Shown: positions 20,132 to 32,600, counted from the first letter of the stretch. The stretch: DNA of 64,000 nt from Hyaloperonospora brassicae (GCA_947650285.1 CANTFL010000090.1:496001-560000); one strand, 5' to 3'. The notes: generated by a model not told the origin, from the sequence alone. Numbers and translations are program-made.

Positions 20132-21097
20132 ATGTCTATGCGGGGTGACTCAAGGCACACAGAGTCTGTGCCTGTGCCAGATTCTGCGGCAGACGATTCT
20201 TCGTCTGCTGCTCGTTCTTCACAGGCAGCAAGAGGTGCTGCAGGTGCAAGCGGTACAGCACCGCGGGCGCATGATAACCCCGACTTTGAGGTCATCTACT
20301 CTGGCGAGTAAGACGTGTCTGACTCGGGGAATGCTGCAGAGGCGTCTCGCTCACCGGCGATGTCTCAGTGTTCGCCAAAGCCACTGTCGAACGAACGGAC
20401 TCGTGAGTTGCAGCATAGTCTGTTCTGCAGTGATGATGAAGTTTATTGTGAGGAATACTATGCCTCACCAGCATCAACTCGTGCTTCCCCGCACGAGCGC
20501 AATGACGATGGCGAGAGCCATCGTCATTCTGAAAGCCGTGGTACCAAAACAGGTACCACATTGAAGCGTGATGAGCTGAAGGCGTGGCGTTTGCCCAGAC
20601 GGCTCATCAATAGCTTGTCTCACGAGACAAGCCAACACCATCGAATACCCTTATTCGGTGCCACTAAGCTTCACGGCTTGACTCCCAGCGCGAGCAACTT
20701 TCGCGCTGAAGAAGACTTCTATCTCGATACCTTCCTTAGGCATCGATGGTATAATGGTAACTAAAAGCGTGACAAAGCCTCGCTTTTGGCTGCGTGGAAT
20801 GCGTTCGTCCAAAATGTCAACAATTTTGGACGAGAAGGATGGCTCCAAAAACTTGAGGCGACACGCCTCAGGTTCGAAAAGCGAACGCCAACCGGTGCCA
20901 GGTACCGGTTGCATCGTTTTTCAAGTGAGTCGGACATTCCTTGCCTCACTTCGGGAGATCCTTAGCCGAGTTGTGTTGACAACTCGCAGCGTGCACATAG
21001 GGACGTGTATTTCCTAAGTTCGCCCTGGGGAAGGGCGCACATCTCGGCTGAGATGCGGGACGCTATTGCAAACTTGCAATCCGTCTACAAACGCTAA
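20132..21097 (+). pseudogene. Antisense ORF A of GypA-2, in one frame with three stops
   Basis: From ATG 20132 (or 20138) a single frame runs to TAA at 21095-21097, broken only by stops at 20309, 20762 and near 20964. Segments: Ser/Ala-rich N-terminus, acidic patch, then the conserved core found in GypA-1 and GypC (RIPLFGATKLHGL, EEDFYLDTFLRHRWY, AWNAFVQNVNNFGREGW, GARYRLHRF), ending IANLQSVYKR. The intact length would be about 320 residues. The first 0.25 kb is GypB-type sequence and still keeps the frame. The ORF is on the + strand because the element is inverted. Function unknown. Confidence 0.6.
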
Positions 21098-21402
21098 AAG
21101 AGTGTATTTACCGATGGGTTTCTCGGACCAATCGGATGAGTCTCGTCATATTGGTGAACGAGACCTTCAACATCCATCATCAGCTGGGAGCAGGACTCCC
21201 AGCTGTTCCTCGAGGGCGGATACCCCCTCCACTGGACGAGGTAACTCGTCCTTGATCCTGAATCGTCACTGTGGTTCAAGATAAGCTCCACTAGAAAGCG
21301 TTGACCACCGTGTGAGTCCACCAAAGGATGTGGCGGAGGAGGAAAGACCTCCTCCAGATAATTCTGCTCACCATCTCGACCCTTACGAGATGGAACGCGC
21401 AA
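21094..21402 (-). CDS. Chromodomain ORF of GypA-2
   Basis: Identical in protein to the GypA-1 chromodomain ORF (LVQWRGYPPSRNSWES core) and likewise separated from integrase by the antisense coiled-coil ORF. Confidence 0.75.
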   Translation of the reverse strand: MRVPSRKGRDGEQNYLEEVFPPPPHPLVDSHGGQRFLVELILNHSDDSGSRTSYLVQWRGYPPSRNSWESCSQLMMDVEGLVHQYDETHPIGPRNPSVNTLF

Positions 21403-21842
21403 TTATTGAATTGCGCGATGATTTAGAGAACGAGATGGACAGACGTTACGCTCTGACTGACTCTTGGCGAAAGTACCGCAAAGATAACGAGGTGAACCGT
21501 GCGAAGGACCGCGATGAGTATTCGGTCGCACAGCTGCAGGTCGAGCGCGACGTCCGCTCCTTCTTTGGCGAGCTGGCGACATCTTGCGGAGAGATCTCTC
21601 AGTTGCGTTCTAAGTTCTCTTATTTACGCGACCAGACGGACCGGTTGGAGAGCGACGTCCGCTCCTTCTTTGGCAAGATGGCAACAGCCCGCGGGGAGAT
21701 ATCTCGGTTAAGTTCCGAGGTATCGTATCTGCGCGACCAGACGGATCGTCTGGAGCGCGAACGCAAGAACTTGATGGATGTTCTTGAACGTGGGGGCTAT
21801 CTTCATCGGAAGAAGAAGGCTCGTACTGACAGTACGGCCTGA
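21312..21842 (+). CDS. Antisense ORF B of GypA-2: coiled-coil protein, intact
   Basis: 176 codons, same protein as at 15028-15558 with only Tyr-to-Ser and Leu-to-Met type changes. It keeps the two copies of the VRSFFG...EIS repeat and a Lys/Arg-rich end (YLHRKKKART). It lies between chromodomain and integrase on the strand opposite pol. Unknown family. Confidence 0.6.
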   Translation: MSPPKDVAEEERPPPDNSAHHLDPYEMERAIIELRDDLENEMDRRYALTDSWRKYRKDNEVNRAKDRDEYSVAQLQVERDVRSFFGELATSCGEISQLRSKFSYLRDQTDRLESDVRSFFGKMATARGEISRLSSEVSYLRDQTDRLERERKNLMDVLERGGYLHRKKKARTDSTA

Positions 21843-23398
21843 GTCGCCCCACGTACAACGTAGGATGCGTGCGCATCTTACGTGGCAATTGAAGTGTGTA
21901 TGCATTGCCCTTGCGATGCAACACACGAAAGGGACCAATGTACTTCGGTAGTAGTTTACTACTGCCGACACTAGTGACTGCATGTCCAGGTAAGTTTACC
22001 GTAGACAGTAGTACTAGGTCGTTCACTTTAAATAAAAGAACATTTGCTCTTCCATTCTTGTCTGCGTTCCGTTTCTGGCGGTCCACCGCATTTGCGATGG
22101 CGTCCTGAACAAAACGGACTACCGCTTCTCGAGTCAGCAGAAAGTTCTCTGCTGACTCTTTTTTTCTAATTACAGTGCGCTTCGTGCGCACTGCTAAGAG
22201 ATTGTTCTCTTCTTCAACGAGGGTGTCTTCTTCCTCGCTGGAATAATCATTGACGATGCTGAATATACCAGCATCGTCATCGTTGTCTGATGTAGCAGCA
22301 GCTTCATCGCTACTGCTAAGCTCGATTTCCTCGATGTCGACGTTGTCGACATCGGCATCAAACGTATCGACGTGAGCGGTGATACGTGATGAGCAAGAGC
22401 CAAACGGTTTTTGCTCGAGCGAGTCCCTCCCCCATCTTAACTCAGAGTAACTCTGTATGAGGGCGGGAATACGTGGGTGGCGTTAGCCATTCACTTGGAA
22501 CGGTGTATGCGTTGTGGACGCATGCACGGAGTTGTTGAAGGCAAACTCAACCATCGGCAAGAACTCACTCCAATGTGAAAAGGAGTGGACGTATCCAAAA
22601 AGAATTTATTCGAGGACACGGTTAGCCCGTTCAGTCTGACCATCTGTTTCAGGATGATCAGAGGTTTTCATCTTCAACTGTTTTCCTATGTGCGGAACAC
22701 GGATTGCCAAAACGCCGCCGTGAACCGAGGGTCCCGGTCGGATACGAGTTCATGGGGTAACCCGTGGGGTCTAAAGACCGTGTCTAGAAAGACACGCGCA
22801 CAGCCGTGGGCGTTGATCGATTCTGGGACTGCAGCAAGATGTACCATCTTGCTTAAACGATCCACATACACAAGAATACCATTATTCTTGTGAGCGTCTT
22901 CGGGAAAACCGAAGACGAAGTCCATTGAAACGGACTGCCAGCACTCTGTCGGAACAGGCAGAGGCTGCGATGGCGCACGGGATAAAGGACTAGGCTTCAC
23001 CCGTTGACAGACCTCGCAAGCACGTATGTACTTGCGGACAAACTGATACTGGCGTGGCCAGTAAAGTAACGACTAACCGTGAGGTAAGTATTTTCTCTAC
23101 CACGATGGCCGCCTGTTGGGGCATCGTGACACTCATACATGATGCGTAAACGCAGATCATGATGAGCGGGTACGACGACACGAGGCGTGTCACCGTCAAC
23201 GGCTGTATAATATAACAGTCCGTTACGCGTTGTGTACCTATCCGATGAGGATCGGTACAAAGCTGGTAAATCCCTCATGGATTTACTGGATGGATTCACC
23301 AGATGATCCATTAATCGCAGAAGATCCTTATCTTCTGCGTATGCGTTTCGTACGTCGTCAATTAAGCTTGACGACGGAACACTGGCTGTCAGTGTCAC
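21610..23398 (-). pseudogene. GypA-2 integrase, broken
   Basis: Mirror of GypA-1 13472-15260 with the same breaks. The zinc-binding start, DDE core residues, acidic stretch and KYIGPFRVL module are recognisable. One extra difference is YFTGHA for DFTGHA in the N-terminal part. Confidence 0.88.
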
Positions 23399-24776
23399 AA
23401 CAGTGGGTTTATCCTCACTTTTGGATTGTGCGATCGGCTCGAAATCGGGCCGGCGCGAAAGCGCATCAGCGACGACATTGAGTCGTCCTGGTTTCTACTC
23501 CACGGAGAAGTCGTATTCCACGAAGAAAGAAAGCCACCTCGCCATTCTTTGCGAGAGGTGTAGGCTGTTTACGGCCGTGCGTAATGACGCATGGTCCGTA
23601 TAGACAACAAACGGTCTATCTCCCAAGAGATAGACCCGGAACTTAACCAGTGCATACTTCATGGCAATGAGTTCCTTGTCATGCACTGGGTAATTACGCT
23701 CAGCTGCTTGCAGCTGACGCGACTGATAACATATGACGCTCTCCACGCCATCTGCATCGAACTGCATTAACGCACAGCCGATAGCAAAATCGCTGGCGTC
23801 ACCGACCACATGAAATGGTCTGTCCTGATCTGCAATCGCCAAGATCGGCGATTACATCGAGATTTGCTTTATACCCTCAAAGGAACGCTGGCACTCAGCG
23901 TTCCATAACCACTTAACATTTTTCTTGAGCAAGCAAGAAAGATGAACAGTCATCTCGGCGTAGTCGCGCGAGTACTTATGCAAGTACGCCGCTAAGCCAA
24001 GGAACTTCCTTAGTCCCTTGACATCGACTGGCACTGGCCAGTTGGTGATCACCTTGATCTTTTCGGGATCAGGGCGGACGCCGTGTTCACGCACGATGCA
24101 CCCAAGAAGTAAAATTTCGCTAGCCGCGAATGTACGCTTCTTGAGGTTGGCATAAAACTTTTGCTTGCGCATAAGTTAAAGGACTTGACGAACGTGAGTT
24201 CTATGAATTTCAACGTCCGTCCTTCCGTCCATAGCCTGACTATGGATGAACACATCGTCGAAGTAACTCGGTGCGAGGTCTCGCACCGGTCTCAACAGAT
24301 TTGTGACACATCTGTTGAATGTTGCAGGGGCATTGCTCAGCCCCTGTGGCATCACTATCCACTCCCACAGCATCCCTCTGGGGGTGCTTACTGCTGTGGA
24401 CTGGATGTCCCGTTCACGCATGAGGATCTGATAGAACCCATCCATCAGATCCATGGACGAGAAAATGGTTTGTCTTTGACATACCATCTATGATTACGTC
24501 CTTTCTCGGTATCGGCGTCTGAGCCGGTACCGTTGCAGCATTCAACTTGTTGAACGCGTGCACTATCCGCCATCCTCCTGTGGCCTTTCGCACACAGAAG
24601 GTCGGAGAGCTGTGAGGGGAAGTCGATTCCCTCACATGGCCCGCTGCTAAGCGATCGGCAAAGAACTTGTCGATCGCTAGTACTTGTTCACGAGGCAGTG
24701 GCCACTGCTTCATGACACAATATTTCGAGCCCGGTTTGAGCTCGATCTCGTGTCGAGTGCCTTTGTCCTTATGCAA
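23399..24776 (-). pseudogene. GypA-2 RT and RNase H, broken
   Basis: Same domains and the same lesions as GypA-1: the 1-nt insertion in RT, TAA codons and the TAG after RNase H. The YFDD box and VVGDASDFAIG are intact. Sharing of all lesions shows that both arms descend from one already dead copy. Confidence 0.9.
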
Positions 24777-25837
24777 CTAGCAAGGCACGGATTCAGGGAA
24801 CAAATCCTTGAATTCGATCAAATCCTCAAAAAAAGGATTTGCCTGAAGCGACTTCCAGGATTGAGATTCATATCTCTCAATCCGAGTCTTCTCATCGATG
24901 ACGCTTTCGTCCATCGATGAACTGCTGAGAACCCTCTCGGTCTCAGTAAACACCGTTGCCGATCGAATATCGGTAACGTACTCGTCCTCCGCGACGAGTA
25001 CACAGATCTGCTTGACTTTGCCACTACGCAGATCACGTAAGAACCGTTTCGGTTCTGGCGTCGGCAGTTGAATTATCTCCGAAGTTAACTTCGGAGGAGC
25101 AACCAGATCAAGCGTGTAAGCGCCTACGCTTGATCCATCATTAACCAAGACATTCAGTGTCTCGATTACCTCCTGGGAAATCACTCCCACAGGATCTGGG
25201 TGAGCTTTCTCCACGATGTAGTGATCATCTACACTTAGTCCTTGTACAGTCGTGCTAACGACCGTACCACAAATGAGGCCATCGCACTCGCTCGTAGTAC
25301 ACCCATGTGAGTGTGGGCGTTCCAAGATATTCTTCAGGTGATTATCTGAGGAACAAATAGCAGGTATCGTAAACGATCGATACTGCCAACTCACCCTTGG
25401 CTTGTATCTCTTGAGCCAAGGCAACCCTAAGATGACGTCGAACTTGTCATCTAGGTCAAGCACGATGAAATAATCATCGTACTGTTCGCCTTTTAACGTG
25501 TAGTGGATTCCGACTACACGTTTCTTCACAGTGATCGATGCACCTGTCGCTAGGCGCACCGTCATCTTCGTTGGAGGGATCTCCCGCTCCACGGAGTTAA
25601 AACTTCCTACCTCTGGCGACTGGCGACGAACAAAATTGTTCGACGCCCCACAGTCATCTAGGGCGCGAAGTGACAAGTCTTTTGTCACTACTAACTTCAA
25701 GGTGATGAGAGACACCCCATCACCAGGTGCAGAGATACACAGAAATTGTGTGTCGGGAGCCACCTTCTTCAGGAGATTTGCGAATTCTCTTGATGTTGAT
25801 GGATCAGTAGGGCGCTCCGACCCTACTGATCCCGACC
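24777..25837 (-). CDS. GypA-2 aspartic protease region of pol
   Basis: Mirror of GypA-1 11033-12093; the active-site DDCGASNNF and FDVILGLPWL blocks are intact. Replacements include Ala-to-Val, Glu-to-Lys, Ile-to-Val and a Leu-to-Phe change near the end. It ends in the same TAG before the RT region. Confidence 0.85.
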
Positions 25838-25844
25838 TTTTTTT
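25801..25844 (-). promoter_or_regulatory. -1 frameshift signal of GypA-2
   Basis: Mirror of 11026-11069: A-run heptamer, 5-nt spacer, 12-bp stem. Confidence 0.8.
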
Positions 25845-26938
25845 GATGTTCCACCACGCTGTCGCGACTTCGCAACAGCAACGGACCCTCTCCCTCCAGT
25901 TCTTCTTGCTGGTAGGTGAACACTGCGATCAGCACCGCGAGGTCCTGAGCGGGGGATACTGCAACCATATGCATAGTGTCCCAGTTTATGACAGAGACGG
26001 CATCTCACCATTCGCTTGTCACTCGCAGGGCGAGGTTTCTCGACCTCGACATTGCAGAGATCCATTGGTTCTGAACCTCCGACGGCTAATTGTCTTTGTG
26101 GACGATGCGGGGTCAACGTAGCGTGAGACTGTCTCACGCTATAATTTTCTTTCTCCGCTGCGAAGATTGCCTCTGAGAGCGTCTTTAGCTCTCCGCGGAA
26201 CAGGTGGTACCTAACGGGACCGTCTGAAAGCCCTTGAATGAAGATTGTGATCAAAACAAACTCACTCACAGGGTTCACTACCATGCAGCTTGCAAGGTAG
26301 CGTACGTGCTGAGCGTAAGCGTGAACCTTACGCTTACCCTGTTTGATTCCGAGGAGTTCAGATAGTGTTCTGAACTATGCTCTTGGCGGCTCGAACGTCT
26401 CACTGAGCAAGGTCTTGAAGATTCTCAACGACCCAAACACGTGTGGGTCGTGCAACTTGAGGTTCAGGTCCCAAGCTCTGGCTTCTCCTGCCAGGCCAGA
26501 CTGAGTGAATGAGACTTGCATTCGCTCATCGTTGATGCGACGAGCATCGATGGCATCGTCCAGCTCGACGAACCACCTCAACAGGGAGTCTTCCTCGACT
26601 CCCTGATACTTGAAGACCTCTAGTTTTAGAGACTCCCGTCGACGCTCACGCGTCGACTCTGCGGACTGAGACTGTTGTTGTCTCAGTGCTTCGGTCCGCT
26701 GGTGATCTTGTTGTTGTAACAAGGTCACCTGAGCTCGCGACTCATCAAGTTCTCGTTGCAAGAACTTTCTAATGACGGCACGTTGCTGGTCCCTATCCCT
26801 TGAGGATAGCATGGCCCACATGGCTTCCTCGCCAACGGTCGAACTCATTCGTTCTATCGTACTCCATTCGATGTCACTCAAATAGGAGTAGCTTTCACGG
26901 GTTCCGTGAAAGCTGTCGCCGTCTACATCGTCCAACAT
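25823..26938 (-). pseudogene. gag: GypA-2 gag, one internal stop
   Basis: Mirror of GypA-1 gag from its ATG (26938) to the terminal TAG, with the same internal TAG (26375-26377) and the intact CCHC knuckle. Confidence 0.85.
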
Positions 26939-26994
26939 GTTCCTGTTGGGCGACGAAGTTGTGGTCCTTGGACGGACTACAAAGTGCTGCCAGG

Positions 26995-27437
26995 TGTAAC
27001 GGGGCACTTTTGACTACGTACTGGTTGACCAGTACAGAGTATACTTCCACTGACGACAGTGGTCGACAGTGCCCTGCTAGTTGTTTTAGATAAAACACAG
27101 CGGAAGGAAAGGAGACTAAGTATTTAGACTAGTCTCTTGGTAAAAGTAAACTATATTAATATAATTAAGTCCTATAACTCCTTGTATCTCTGTTGTCCTG
27201 ACTTAATTATACTAATATAACTGTATGTATGATGACGTCTACTCACCACCCATTGCGCGCGTCTAGCAGCGAATGGTGGGTTGATATCATCACGATATCA
27301 GCCAAAAAGTAGACCCTTCGGTCATCTCAACAATATCACCATGTCTTGTGATATTGTTAAAAAAATGCTCGACGTAATATTCTTCATTGTCAGATTGTTT
27401 TAAATGACAATCTCATGTAACGGGCTACCCCGTTACA
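26995..27437 (-). repeat. 5' LTR of GypA-2
   Basis: 443 bp, partner of 9434-9875. A cluster of differences near 27.08-27.13 kb matches the 3' LTR of GypA-1 instead, a likely short gene-conversion tract. The PBS (TGGCAGCACTTTGTAG, minus strand) lies at 26977-26992. Confidence 0.93.
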
Positions 27438-28048
27438 GCTACCCATCGAGAGCTTATCTGTTATAAAAACCGCCAAACGATAAATCGGACAGACTTCCCT
27501 CGTCTGGGAAGTGAACAGCGCCGAGTCTAGAAGTATGATGTAACTCTTACGCCACAGATATTACAGGAAAATGAGAGCGGCGCGCAACAAACATGTAGCT
27601 CGAACGAAACGGACATATGCGAAGATCTAATTATCTGAAGTGAGTGCTTACTTCGTATTCACACATGGGCTATTTCTTTGCCAGCTGGCGAGCGTCGAAG
27701 GCCATTGCTAGCAGTCGTTTGAACTGGTGGACGGTACTGTAGTGAGAACGTGCGTAATCGGTTGTGATGCTGCTGCAATGCCACGATGTATCGGCTTCAC
27801 TTGTGTGAAAAGTATCTGAAAAATGAGGCCGGGGAAGGATGAAGCAGGAGCGTGGTGCGCCGAGATTTTCCAGCAATTGGGCCATCTGACGTTGCAAAGT
27901 GAAAGATGAGTCTCTTCGTACGCCCCGCCTGCACTATGCGACAAAAATCGCATACAAAAGATCTTCTCTCCCCAGGTGCCACCGAAGCAATTTTCGTGGC
28001 ATGACAGCCGCATGTAGATCTGCTCACTGGTCGCCAACGTGGTAAGAT

Positions 28049-28072
28049 TACTACTAATACTACAACTTCGAT

Positions 28073-28105
<33 letters not shown>

Positions 28106-28311
28106 AATAAACGACTTTGAGTACTACAAATTCTTCGACTATTTCTACTACAACAATTATTACAAGACCTTTACGTCTACTACAACAATCACGACTACGA
28201 CTACTACTTTACTACTACCAATTTTGCTACTACTAGAATTACGACTACTACTATTACGACTATCGCTGCTACTACTACAACTACTTCAAGCACTACTACT
28301 ACTACCAATGC
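28049..28311 (-). repeat. Microsatellite of the right-arm R unit
   Basis: TAC/TAG-type repeats, same interruptions and same 11-unit run as the left arm. Confidence 0.9.
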
Positions 28312-29457
28312 CACTACCCACTTCCCACTCTTCCTATTTCTTTTACCGCAACAATGAACCTAGCAACGAAATCCACATTTCGACCATCCACTAGCGATAA
28401 AACAATATCCCTCCTCCCACTGTGCAATTCGACGGCCAAAGCCTCACTTGTTCTACAAGTGACAAAACATGTCAGGCGCATCGTCCTACATGCGGCGAGC
28501 CGTCCACACACTCTCTCGACTATACTGTCGACCTCATCCTCGATCGCTGTTGCTCCTTTTTCAACACCGTCGAATTACGTGCCCCTCTTTGTGGTTTACA
28601 GCCACTCACTCGCCCTGTCACTCCGCACGCTCTGCAGCTGCTCGAGCCCAATCCCTCCGTTCGAAACAGCCGACGACCGCGTTGTGCCCGTTCCATGCAT
28701 TGACATCCACTGCGTACGATCTTCCGAACCAGTCGATCGATTGCTGCAGGACGACGAGCTCTTCGGTGAACCATTGGCTGACGTGTCGCTCACAGGTCTA
28801 AAAAAAGGACTCGACAACAAAGTGCCGTAGTTTTGACCGCAGCGTCTGCGATGGCGAACAGCTGTGGTGCGGCACGCGGCGCATTTCTTGGGGCTTCACG
28901 CGATTCGAAGTCTGTGGCGATCGCTGATCGTTCGTCAGCTCAAGTGGTCCTTTTACAAGGTGAAGTTTGGTACCTCAGTGACCTGCGACGTCCAGTGGAC
29001 AGTCCGTTCCGAACAGCACACAGTCTGTGCTCGAAGTTGCAGTCCACGCGCTACGTGGGGCTGTTTGGCTTTTAATATGGTCTCGACGATCTCCTGGAGG
29101 CGCTGGCTCTTTTGACGTCGCAGCAGCTGCGAATGTGAACCACTGGGAGTCCTCCACACGTCACGAGACGAAGGTGTTCGTTGATGAGTGATCAGCAGCG
29201 ACGGGCACGAGACAGCTGCAGCTTGCAGCCTGTTGGGAGATTGTGCATTCGTGAGGTAAAACAGCCATTCTCGATGAACTGATGGGACAGGTATATGATT
29301 GATCGAAGGTCTGCGAGGTCCATGGAGCTAGAGATTGCGCACCACATCTATCCTGAGTCGAAGTGTGGGGTGCACATGTGCTGTATATCGCCATGCGCGC
29401 TGCTCTGGGCAAGTACAGCTGCTCACTTCGTATGCGACCGAACTCGCGGTAATCTGT

Positions 29458-29474
29458 CTTGCTGAAGTCGACCA
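29458..29474 (+). repeat. Left target-site duplication of the LINE
   Basis: CTTGCTGAAGTCGACCA, repeated exactly at 38275-38291. The unoccupied site is 7397-7413 (reverse complement) in the left arm. Confidence 0.97.
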
Positions 29475-29633
29475 CTCTTCAATTTTATCGGTTTTGAAGA
29501 GGAACAAATTTAAGATACACCTGGCCAGCCACGGCTCTCAGCGCACGACGGACGCCGAGTCTCGTCCGTGTCTTCCCCCCGACGCGGGGGGGGGGGTCTG
29601 CCGGTGGCTGCCGCCGAGCCCCTACTCACGGGG

Positions 29634-32600
29634 ATGGAGACGGACATGGGGCCGGGACCGCGGCCTACGTCCGCCCCGTCCTCACCCGCCACGAGCTTTG
29701 AACTCCCTGGCGTAGGCGATTCAACCTCTCCCAGGTTGCTATCTCCCTCCGTGAACACGCCCGGAGCTATCGACGGTGTGGGGACCTGTTCCGGCGGCTC
29801 TGATACACCGGAGGTATCTGCGGCAGCGGCGGCGACGACCGACACAGCATCTACCTCCGTCGCTCCATTCGCTATGTTTCGTGCATTGATCGCGGAGATG
29901 AAGGGTTCCACAGGGACTTGTCACATGGACGTATGGAAGACGACACTTTGTGAGCTCTTTGCAGTGGAATATTCTAAATTGCCGATACGGGTGGAGGCGC
30001 TTCCGCCCCACAAAAAGCGCTTTCCCCAGTTAAAAGACGTGGAAGCGTCTAGCCTGTTACGTCTGTTCGAGCAGGTGTTTATTTCAAGCTCGGGCACGTT
30101 CAAGGAGTGGCAACGGATCGCTCGGTCTTTGGGTAACGGCGTTCTCACGACAAAATGGGCGTTTACCGAGCTCATTCGGAAACTATCGAGTCAGCACAAG
30201 TGGGCGAAGGCACCGATTCTTAACCACTGGGCGAGCGTGGTTCGTCATGGAACAGCTTCCACTGCATCGACAGCGGCATCCACTACCACCGAGTACGAAG
30301 ATTTTATGTTTGACCCTTCCAGGTTTCCGCCGGGGGACATCGAGCATTTAACACAGCTGTGTGCGGATCGCTCGTCCGCGGGTCGGAAGGTGCAGCTGCG
30401 GGAAGGGACTGATCACGAATGGAAAATCATTGTCGGAATAGCGGAAGGGTCCGTGGCGTGTAGACGTATGCCAGACTTTCTCAGGGCTGTACTGGACAGC
30501 AAGGAGCGACTGCGGCTTTACAGTACGGTCCAGGCTCAAGTCGAAGGTCATCTTGTGCTACACCTCGCTCACACCCGTGGGATTCCTGTAGGTCGGCAAA
30601 CGACACGTGCTATCACCGAGTCTATTCTGGAATCTGCTGAAATTGCTAAGGTGAACCTTCAAGAAGTGCACAAGCTGCTAGGCTTGACAAAGACCATCAA
30701 TTATGACCGCTCGACCAAGTCTATCCACTTCTTCTTTTTCTCTCGAAGTGCGGCCATGGGCCTTCAGGACGTGCGCATTCCATTTCAAGGCCGTGTCTAC
30801 ATGCTTACTAACGAGCACCATCCGGAGCGCGGCTCCGTTTGGAACCGTCAACAAGGTCCGAGTGGAAGGGCCGGGCTTCTTCGAGCCGAGTACTCGATTA
30901 TTCTTCATAATCTCACTCGTTTTAATGAAATTGGCCGCGTCGCGGCGTACCTCAAGTCGAAGATACCGACGGAATTCGACTTTGAAGATATGGATACTAA
31001 TTGTCCAACGTCCCGTACGTCTACTTCGTGGTTGGTCACATTTCGGCTTTCTGGATGTCCCCTCTTTCTGCAAGGAATCGTTCGTATCCTCTGGTTTGGT
31101 ACTTCAATCATTCTTCGTCATCCCGACGTGGGTCGTCGCCTACAGTGCCTTCAGTGTGGTAATCTCGGTCACCCAGCCTCTCGGTGTCAATTTACGGATG
31201 ACCAACTCCGGGGAGTAGGTGGCATTGAGGTTACGGAGGGAGACCTCCAAGTCGTGGAGGACCTGGCAAAACCTTTCGGCAGTGCCGCCGAGATTCGCAC
31301 AATGGCGGATCGACGTCTTCAAGTCCAGCGGTCGGCAGATGCTGCGGCCCAAGCCGCCGTCACACCCAGCGAGGTGCCAGTGAGCCCACCGTTAGTATTC
31401 GACCTTCCTAATGTAGGTCCCAGTGTGAGGTCTCAATCAATCTACACTCCCGCTCGACCAAGCTCTAGTGACTCGGTCCCTGCCCCCAAGCCCCCACTTG
31501 ACCAACCGTGGATAACGAAACCAGTCCGTGGATCCAACAATCCCTGGACCTCTCGTCAGCCCGTCCGTTCCCCAACACAGCTCAGCTCGGGACGGTTTTC
31601 AGTGCTTTCCTCCACGGGTAGATCGGACAACCCAAGCACGGTGTCAGCTACTGAGCCGCTGGTCACTAATCTGACGGATGCTGACGGGCCGCAAGGGGTG
31701 CAAATTCCCCGCCCACCTCTACGATTGTCAACACAGGAACAAACTCGGCGGAAACAGGCGCTATCGCGTGGAAAGGCGCAGACCCACTCGAGCCCACTGT
31801 TGCTGACTTTGAAGAGTCAGGCGCGAGACACATGTCTGAAGTTACTCAGCCGCATGCATGACGCACCGACGCACGCCATTTCGTTGGCACCGCGCCCGAT
31901 AGACGTACCAACAGACTTGAAGGCTCTCATTCCACTACTGGGGTTACAAGAAGCGATTACGCCCGTAACCGGTAACTGTTTGGCTATGGCTGTCGCTCAA
32001 GCACTGGCCGACGCTGCTCTGGACGGGCCTAATGACAAATTGGAACGACTCACGGCTATCATCAAGAAAGGTGTTCTTTACACCGGATTATTGCACCTCG
32101 AGGAGCACTATGCGCACGATCTTCGGGTCGATGCTCTCCTTAAAGTTCAACGGGGTTGGGCGTCCCTGACGAAACGGGAGTCGGCCAATCAATATCGCTG
32201 GTACTTACACGACTATGCCGCAACACCATCGGCGAGAGACTCCGATATTGCCGAAACGGAATGGGGAGGACGTGACATCCTTGGGTTAGCGGCCAATTTC
32301 CTCAGCCGGGACATCTATGTGCTTCACGAGGAGGCTGCGAATATGGTCAGCCAGGTATGTCACAAATACAGTCCGTCTGTCGAGACGCGGAATAATAAGG
32401 CTGTGGAAACAGTGCGGGAGACTTCATTATCTCTCTCTACGTGCGCAGACGCGATTATAGCTGCGAAACTGGAGCCTGGAACCGGTCTTCCTCTCGTTCT
32501 CTGTCTCTCTGGACGACATTACTCAGCTCTTCTTCATTCCGATCGAGGGGCAGGACTCTCGGACCTGTCGGATTCCCCACTCATTCACGCGAAGCTTACA

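Larger units (their letters stand above)
19604..27437 (-). mobile_element. GypA-2: inverted, chimeric Gypsy element
   Basis: This element reads right to left. Its 5' LTR (26995-27437) and the body down to 20382 are near-identical to GypA-1. Its last about 0.4 kb of internal sequence and its 3' LTR (19604-19997) are clearly diverged, although the antisense ORF is still homologous. A single insertion cannot have two different LTRs, so this is a recombinant between a GypA copy and a resident relative (GypB). Flanks are GTAGC upstream and GATCT downstream in element orientation, so there is no target-site duplication. The gene content mirrors GypA-1, including the shared stops. Confidence 0.92.
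20382..29474 (-). repeat. Right arm of the inverted duplication, inner part
   Basis: Reverse complement of 7397-16488. Differences from the left arm are scattered single bases plus a small cluster in the 5' LTR near 27.09 kb, where it resembles the 3' LTR of GypA-1. The arm is cut at 29474 by the LINE and resumes at 38275. Confidence 0.95.
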
